Shown: in pieces, positions 57,471 to 64,000 of the stretch
Numbering within the stretch: position 1 is the first letter of the stretch
How the letters are laid out: each line of letters opens with the position of its first letter
Origin: Rhizomys pruinosus
Lineage: Eukaryota; Chordata; Mammalia; Rodentia; Spalacidae
Assembly: GCA_009823505.1 (NCBI GenBank)
Contig: VZQC01013708.1
Span: forward strand, 458,196-522,195
Length of the DNA stretch: 64,000 bases
Direction: 5' to 3'
Position numbers and translations under genes: made by a program
Notes under the pieces: generated by a model
Databases searched by the model: none
The model's input: the letters and a program-made list of their open reading frames with translations, nothing else
What the model was told of the DNA's origin: nothing

Positions 57471-58290
57471 TGGTCTTTTTGAGACAGGGTCTTCCTGTAG
57501 CCACAGGTGTCCTGGAACTCACTCTGTAGACCAGGCTGGCCTTGAACTCACAGAGATCCACCTACCTCTGCCTCCTAAGTGCTAGGATTAAAGGCGTGTG
57601 CCATCACGCCTGGCTAAAAAGACAGATTCCTTAATTTTTTTTTTTTTTTTTAGATTCCTTAATTAAAAAAAAATTTTAGGGGCTGGAGAGATGGCCTAGC
57701 AGTTAAGAGTGCCAACTGCTCTTGCAGAGGAGCTGGGTTTGATCCCCAGCATCCATATGGCAGCTGAGAACGGTCTTTAACTCCAGTTCCAGGGGAATCT
57801 ACACCCTCTTCTTCTAACCTCCGAGGCATTGCACGACAGGGGTGCACCAACCTACATGCAAACAGTACACTCATACACATACAAAAATAAATAAAATAAA
57901 ATAAAATAAAATAAAAACTTTTAATTTTGGGCACGAAGAGATGGCTCAATGGAGAACTGGCTGCTTTTGCAAAAGATCCAGGTTCAGTTCCCAGCACTCA
58001 CATAGCAGCTAACAACTGTCCATCACTCCAGTTCCAAGGGAATCTGACGCCCTCTTCTGATCTCCACAGGCATTTCATGACATGGGTGTACTTAACATAT
58101 ATGTAGGCAGTATACTCACACAAAATAATAATAAAATATTTATTTAAAAATTTAATTTTGTATATATGAATGTTTTCCCTGTGTGTAAATATACCATCTA
58201 TATACAGTGCCTGAGGGGGACAAAAGAAGGCTTTGAATGCCCTGGAACTGGGGTTCCGGAAAGTTGCTAGCTGCCAGGTGGGTGCTGAAG
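57470..58290. mobile_element. B1 (-), B2 (+), old B2 (+), B2 fragment (-)
   Basis: 57470-57615, 57680-57912 (short form), 57928-58140, 58150-58285. Confidence 0.8.
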
Positions 58291-59410
58291 ATTTTATTTA
58301 GAACAAACTACATGTTATTTTCTCTAAGATGAAAAAAATATATGTAGGATACCACTATGAAGGCCCAACTTAGAGTAGTATTTGACATAAGGATTGTTAG
58401 TTGATTTGAATGCTAATACTGCTAGAAGGTGAAGTGTCTCCCAGTACCTGTAATGTGCACAGAGTTTCATAGCCTATAAACTGTTTTTGTAACTATTAAT
58501 GAAATGTAGTTGCATGAGATTGTTCCTAAAAGGTAAGCTGCAAGGATTGGCAAAGGGGACCCTTCACTAGGCAGATCACTTTCTCAAGAAGTTCTGACTG
58601 AGCCTGGTGTAGTTGTGTGTGCATGTAATCCCAGCACTGGGAAGCTAAGGCTTGAGAATCCCTAGTTCATGGCTAAACACTGAAAAAGTGGCAGGCCTGT
58701 GGGTGGAGCTCAGTTGTACAGAGCTTGCCTAGTGTACACAGATTCCTAGGTTTGATCTGCATTACTGCCAAACAAAATTTATGATTGTTCATGGAATCTC
58801 TTCTAATACAGTATTCATTGAAAGATTAATTTTGGATAGACCAGTGACTCTAGCAGATAGATGCTTTGGCTCAGAACGTATGGTTTATAAAGGATTCCTT
58901 AACACTATAGTCACATAATGTTTTTAATGGCACATTATACCATTAATGTTTGGTAGTCATTAGTTATTTCTTATAATGTCCCTTTGAGGCAGGTCAGCAG
59001 TATTTTTATCTTTTTATGGTTCAAGAAGCAGATGCAAAGATGCTGAGTGATTTGCCCACAGGCACACATTAAACTGATCACAGAGCCTATATATATTTAA
59101 GTTACTACATTGAGCCTTGATGCCTCTCTGATTATTATAAGTCATAAAGTTGCTGCCACTTAGTGATTTTTTTGATGGCTTTATTGACTAGTAACTATAA
59201 TTTGGAAATCTTTTGCCTACTTTATTGGAAAAAATAGAATTTACTTGCATGGTGCTATTAAGCATTCATACATAAATTTACCTTATTCTCTTAAATATTA
59301 GAAGAAATCATATTAATTATATTAAAATAAACAGTAGTAGATTGAGTTCTGGGAGAACCTTTCGTAGCTTGAAAGTTGGTTTTGTAAATGAGAGGAAAAT
59401 AGCAGAAGGC
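58290..59410. other. Mostly unique ARID4B intron sequence
   Basis: A B1-like plus ID-like SINE is at 58605-58765 (ggagctcagttgtacagagc). The rest is AT-rich, with no exon seen. Confidence 0.5.
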
Positions 59411-59414
59411 TTTG

Positions 59415-59735
59415 AGGAGTTTGCTTTGTGTATAAGTGCATATGTTTGCGTGTGTGCGCGTGGCTTCATCTTGGTGCTCATGCATAGAGGCGTGCATGTG
59501 TACATGGAAGCCAGAAGTGGGTATCAGGTACTATTTTCACTTGCCTTCCACCCTCTTTTTGGGGAGCTTCCTTACCCGGCTAGGGCGGCTGGTTAGCAAG
59601 CTCCAAGGGTTTTCCTGCTTCTGCCTCCCCAGCCCTGGGGTTACAGAGGGGTGGTTTTTCCTGGATCTTTGAGTATTAAACTCATGCTTCTGAAGAAAGT
59701 TCTTTACCTGCTGAGCCATCTGACTAGCCCCAGGG
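59415..59735 (-). mobile_element. Old B3/B4-type SINE
   Basis: Reverse tRNA-like head tttacctgctgagccatctg at the right end; diverged body. Confidence 0.5.
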
Positions 59736-59850
59736 TTTACTTTTTAAATTAGGAGAAAAATGAATTCTCAGGCCATATTGCCCCAAGTTATTTTGAGTTG
59801 TGCCCTAGGCAGCCAAAACAGATTTTTTTTTTTTTTAAGACAAGGTGTTA

Positions 59851-60430
59851 CTGGAACTCACTCTACAAACCAGGCTGGCTTACCTGGAACTCACTCTACA
59901 AACCAAGCTGGCTTACCTGGAACTCACTCTACAAACCAGGCTGGCTTACCTGGAACTCACTCTACAAACCAGGCTGGCTTACCTGGAACTCACTCTACAA
60001 ACCAGGCTGGCTTACCTGGAACTCACTCTATAAACCAGGCTGGCTTACCTGGAACTCACTCTATAAACCAGGCTGGCTTACCTGGAACTCACTATATAAA
60101 CCAGGCTGGCTTACCTGGAACTCACTATATAAACCAGGCTGGCTTACCTGGAACTCACTATATAAACCAGGCTGGCTTACCTGGAACTCACTATATAAAC
60201 CAGGCTGGCTTACCTGGAACTCACTATATAAACCAGGCTGGCTTACCTGGAACTCACTATATAAACCAGGCTGGCTTACCTGGAACTCACTATATAAACC
60301 AGGCTGGCTTACCTGGAACTCACTATATAAACCAGGCTGGCTTACCTGGAACTCACTATATAAACCAGGCTGGCTTACCTGGAACTTACTATACAAACCA
60401 GGCTGGCTTACCTGGAATTTACTATATAAT
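59851..60430. repeat. 33-bp minisatellite, about 17 units, derived from B1
   Basis: The unit is ctggaactcactctacaaac plus caggctggcttac (33 bp). Variants are ordered: five ctctacaaa units, two ctctataaa, nine ctatataaa, one ttactatacaaa. The unit is the central part of a minus-strand B1, and the array starts inside B1-like sequence (tttaagacaaggtgttactg). Because 33 is a multiple of 3, long repetitive open frames appear on both strands; none is a gene. Confidence 0.95.
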
Positions 60431-63400
60431 CCTGTTTGAAAAAGCTAAACCAAGTCAACTTCTGAGGAATATTTCCTTTTTGTTTGGTTCTGGGTAAATA
60501 AATTGTAGTAGTTTTAAAGACTATGAAGAACTTGTTATTTGTGTATGTGCTTTAAAAATTTCTTTTTTTTTTTTTTTTGCTGGGCATGGTGAAGGGTGTA
60601 TGCCTTTAATCCCAGCACTTGAGAGGCAGAGGCAGGCGGATCTCTGAGTTCAAGGCCAGCCTGGTCTACATAGTGAGTTTTGGGCTAGCTGGGGCTACAG
60701 GGAGACCCTGTCTCCAAAAAAAAATTAATACTTATTTTCATTTTATGTGTATGAATGTATTGTCTGATGTAAGTGCACCATTTGCCGATTTGCATGTAAT
60801 GAGTGCAGAGGCCAGAAGGGGGCATCAGATTTCCTGAAACTGAACTTAAGGACATTTGTTTTGCTTCCATGTGGATGTAACTGCTGAGCCATCTCCCCAT
60901 CCCTATTTGTGTTTGTGGAGAGAGGGTCTCATGTGTCCTGGGCTGGCCTTTAAATCACTGTGGCGCCAAGGACGATTCTTGCATTAATTCAAGGATAGTT
61001 TCTGATCCTTGCGCCTCTATCAGTTTACATGGTGCTGGGGATCAAACCCAGGGCTTGCATGTTAGGCAATTACTCTACTAACTAAACTACACCCCCAGCC
61101 CAAGAATAGGAAGGTTAAATTTAGGACTGCTTACCAGTTAATATTTTAGGAGTCAATAAATTATGTAAAACTATATAAGCTTACCTGGCAGGGTGATCAC
61201 GAAGGTATTTTTCCCAGGGCGAGGCTCATCCATTGCACTCTGGATGTGCTGACCCCTGCAATTTCCCCACATGTGGAAAACTCGACTGCATAATTTGTTA
61301 TAGTGGGGGACTGCATTCACGCTCTCCCCTGTAAAAACAAAAAACAAAAAACAAAAAAATCCCCCCAAAACCTGTATAAGCTCAATTTTATTATTTTTTA
61401 TGTGTATGAGTGTACTGTCTGCATTTAGGTTGAAGCACCTGTGTCATGCAATGCCGTGGGGTCAGAAGAGGGTGTTGGATTCCCCTGGAACTGGAGTTAA
61501 AGACGGTTCTTAGCCTCCATGTGGGTGCTGGGAATTGAACCCGGGTCCTCTGCAAGAGCAGTCAATGCTCTTAACCGCTGAGCCATCTCTTCAGCCCCAT
61601 AAGGTCAATTTTGATGCATTAAATGGGGCAGAGGGTTTTATAATCCTGTCATTGCTAAAATTTAAATTTAATGCTTTTTAAAAACCATTTAGCAAATTTG
61701 CTTTTTGCAGCTTGGTGGTAGAACTGGGTGGGCTCTATATACATTTCCGTTACAATAAATTATCACAAATTTGGTTGCTGTTAAAACAGCAGACTTGCAG
61801 TCTCATATTTCTTGAAGTCAGAAATCCTACACAGCTCTCTGGACTTTATTCTTAATGTTCCTTGCTTTTGCAAGGTTTGATTCCCAGCACCCACATCGCG
61901 GCTAAGAACTGTCTTTAACTCCAGTTCCAGGGGAATCCGACACCCTCTTCGGACCTCTGCAGCATTGCACATCTAGGGTGTACCAACCTACATGCAGACA
62001 GTACATTCATACACATAAAAAAAATGCATCTCTCTAAATAAGTACATTGTCGTGTACATTTTTTGTTGTTAGAGATTGCCTTTTGATGGTAAACCCCATA
62101 TATACAACTCATTTACCTTTGTGTGTCACTGTACCTCCCCTAGGCTTGACTAGAAGGTGCCAAGCAACTGTGCACTGAAACCTCTTAAACTAGGAGACAG
62201 AGTAGATTTTCTTTTTCCTTTATATTGTTTCTCTTTTTGTTAATAGCGATGAAAATCTCCCATATTTTCTGAACTATGTAATATTTAAATTGAAACAAAA
62301 ACTTGGATACCAAAGTATTCTCTGTATTCAGTACACATAAAGGATACTTTAAAGCTGGGTGTGGTGGCGCATGCCTGTAATCTCAGCACTTGGGAGGCAG
62401 AGGCAGGCAGATCTCTATGAGTTCAAGGCCAGCCTGGTCTACATAGTGAGCTCCAGGACAACTGGGAGTAAAGGGATAAAAAAAAAAAAAAAAAAAAGGA
62501 CTACTTTAAACTAAATGCCCTAGAAATTTGTTTGCTTAAAATACTTAAAGTAAGTATTTTAAAGTAAGTATTTTAAAGTAAGCTAAAAATACTTAAAGTA
62601 AGCTGGGCATGGTGGTGCACGCCTTTAATCCTAACACTTGGGAGGCAGAGGCAGCCAGATCTTTGTGAGTTCAAGGCCAGCCTGGTCTACAAAGTGAGTT
62701 CCAGGACAGCCGGAGCTACAGGGAAACCCTGTCTCAAAAAAAAAAAAAAAAAAAAAAAAAAAATGCCAGAAAAAAGTCAGTTAAAATTGATTTCCCACTC
62801 TCCACATTTGGGATTTTAGTTGTATTTCATTCTGTTGCCCTCTTCCTATACTTACTGTGTATAACATTTTAAAGTGAGTACTAGATATTAACTCATGCAT
62901 TAATGTTTTAGCATATATCTCTTAACATACCTGGACTTTTTAAAAAAGCACATTGAGCTAGGCATGGTTGCATGTCTGCCCTATAAACTGATCATTAATT
63001 AGTTCTAGAGCCTTTTTGGTGTGTGTTTGTCACAGCATGCTCTGTGTTCTCCTGTTGAGTGTCCTCAGGTTGGTTCATGTTTGGTTTTGTGAGAGACTGG
63101 TGAGTTTTGGGTATTTTCAGCCTATCAGCTTTCATTCAGAGGTGTTGTTTGAAGCCTGACAGGATGGTTTAAGGTGGTATTTTGTTGGAGATAGATACAT
63201 AATTCAGTGGTTGAGCACCTGCCTAGCATAAACGGTGGTTTACATCATGCCAACATTTATGAATTGAAGTTGTTTCATAAAGAAAATACCTCTGTCTTCT
63301 ATTTACTGTGTTTAAAAGCTAGAAATGTAAAATAGAAGCTTAATTTTACTTATTTTGTTAGGCTTTGGAGTAAACACTTAGTAGGCAGAGGCAGATCTCT

Positions 63401-64000
63401 GGGGGTTAGAGGCCAGCCTGTTCTACACAGCAAATTCCAGCTGGGGCTACAGCAAGACCCTGTTTCCACTATACTTTCTTCTTACCTTTAGGCAAGTTCT
63501 GGGTGTTGACATGGGCCACTTAGAAAGTTTTAGTAGCCCGTTTTATGTAAGGATGTTGGCCATGAGAGATGGCCTAGCGACTGCTCTTGCAGAGGACCCC
63601 GGTTTGATCCCCAGCACCCACATGGCGGCTGAGAACCGTCTTTAACTCCAGTTTCAGGGGAATCGGTCACCCTCTTCTGACCTCTGCGGCATTGCATGAC
63701 AGAGGTGCACAAACCTCCATGCAGACAGTATACTCAATACACATACAAAAATGAAAAAAATACGGGCTGTGGGGATAGCGCAGTGGTTAAAGGCTGAGGC
63801 TAAGAACCGCAGAAAAATGAAAAAAATAAAAATATTTAAAAAAAATTAGTACTGCTTAAATGCCTGCACATCCAATTGCTTGTGCTTTGTTAGTATGACT
63901 AAAAAGGTATCACTGGAAAAGCTGTCAACCCATTAAGGGAAACAACCTGAACAGACTAGAGTCCAAAATGATAACTCCAAAGAAAGTAGACTGTTTTCTT
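59851..64000. repeat. Clean copy of the duplicated block
   Basis: Contains the minisatellite, a B1 (60580-60722), a B3-type SINE (60725-60900), B2s (61380-61598, 61868-62022, 63560-63770) and B1s (62352-62482, 62602-62762), plus unique intron sequence. It continues past the window end. Confidence 0.9.

Noticed and set aside
59851..60430. CRISPR-like array
   Set aside because: The units are contiguous 33-bp tandem copies without spacers, in a rodent intron.
59760..60497. 245-residue repetitive open frame (GTHYINQAGLP repeats) and its partners in other frames
   Set aside because: It is the translation of a 33-bp minisatellite. All frames stay open because 33 is a multiple of 3, and there is no promoter or homologue.
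37612..64000. Further ARID4B exons
   Set aside because: I looked for the next coding exon (DEPPYLTVGTDVSAKYRG region) and found none, though the N gap and low-accuracy tract limit certainty.

Overview
This is nuclear DNA of a rodent. B1 (7SL-derived) and B2-type (tRNA-derived) SINEs cover most of it, with a few older B3/B4-type SINEs, solo LTRs and an L1-like tail family. The SINEs are muroid-type. The B1 consensus (ctgtagccccagctgtcctg, then ggattaaaggcgtgcgcc) does not match the cricetid form I know, and the dominant B2 has a body unlike the young mouse B2. The species is therefore probably neither a mouse/rat nor a hamster/vole; a spalacid or dipodoid is possible, but that is a guess. No bacterial, viral or CRISPR locus is present.

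Two genes are anchored, arranged head to head. GGPS1 (geranylgeranyl diphosphate synthase) is on the minus strand. Its three coding exons (24415-24484, 15621-15691, 14440-15201) join to exactly 903 nt, a 300-residue enzyme, and a noncoding first exon probably lies in the CpG island. ARID4B (chromatin regulator, Sin3/HDAC-associated) is on the plus strand. Its noncoding exon 1 and the small exon carrying ATG-AAG (37557-37611) are present; everything to the right is its first coding intron, and I found no further ARID4B exon. The shared CpG island (about 35.6-37.6 kb) holds ZNF143-, NRF1-, YY1- and CCAAT-type sites.

Layout: 1-14.4 kb is SINE-rich sequence downstream of GGPS1, including three solo LTRs and two L1-like tails. 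14.4-36.3 kb is GGPS1. 35.6-37.6 kb is the bidirectional promoter. 37.6-64 kb is the ARID4B intron, with a 78-base N gap at 41988-42065, a solo LTR, an RPSA processed pseudogene, a 33-bp minisatellite and a suspicious duplication.

The main unexpected items are: (1) a recurrent composite SINE made of a B2 head joined at a fixed point to a complete B1; (2) an A-B-A'-B' inverted-repeat block with pseudoknot topology in GGPS1 intron 1; (3) an error-rich copy of about 4.1 kb (49.05-53.2 kb) of the clean sequence at 59.85-64.0 kb, which looks like an unpolished long-read gap fill; (4) a 17-unit minisatellite born from a B1 fragment; (5) several local tandem duplications and repeatedly hit insertion sites. 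Two segments (about 20.95-21.55 kb and 49.05-57.1 kb) look like low-accuracy sequence and should not be read as biology without rechecking.
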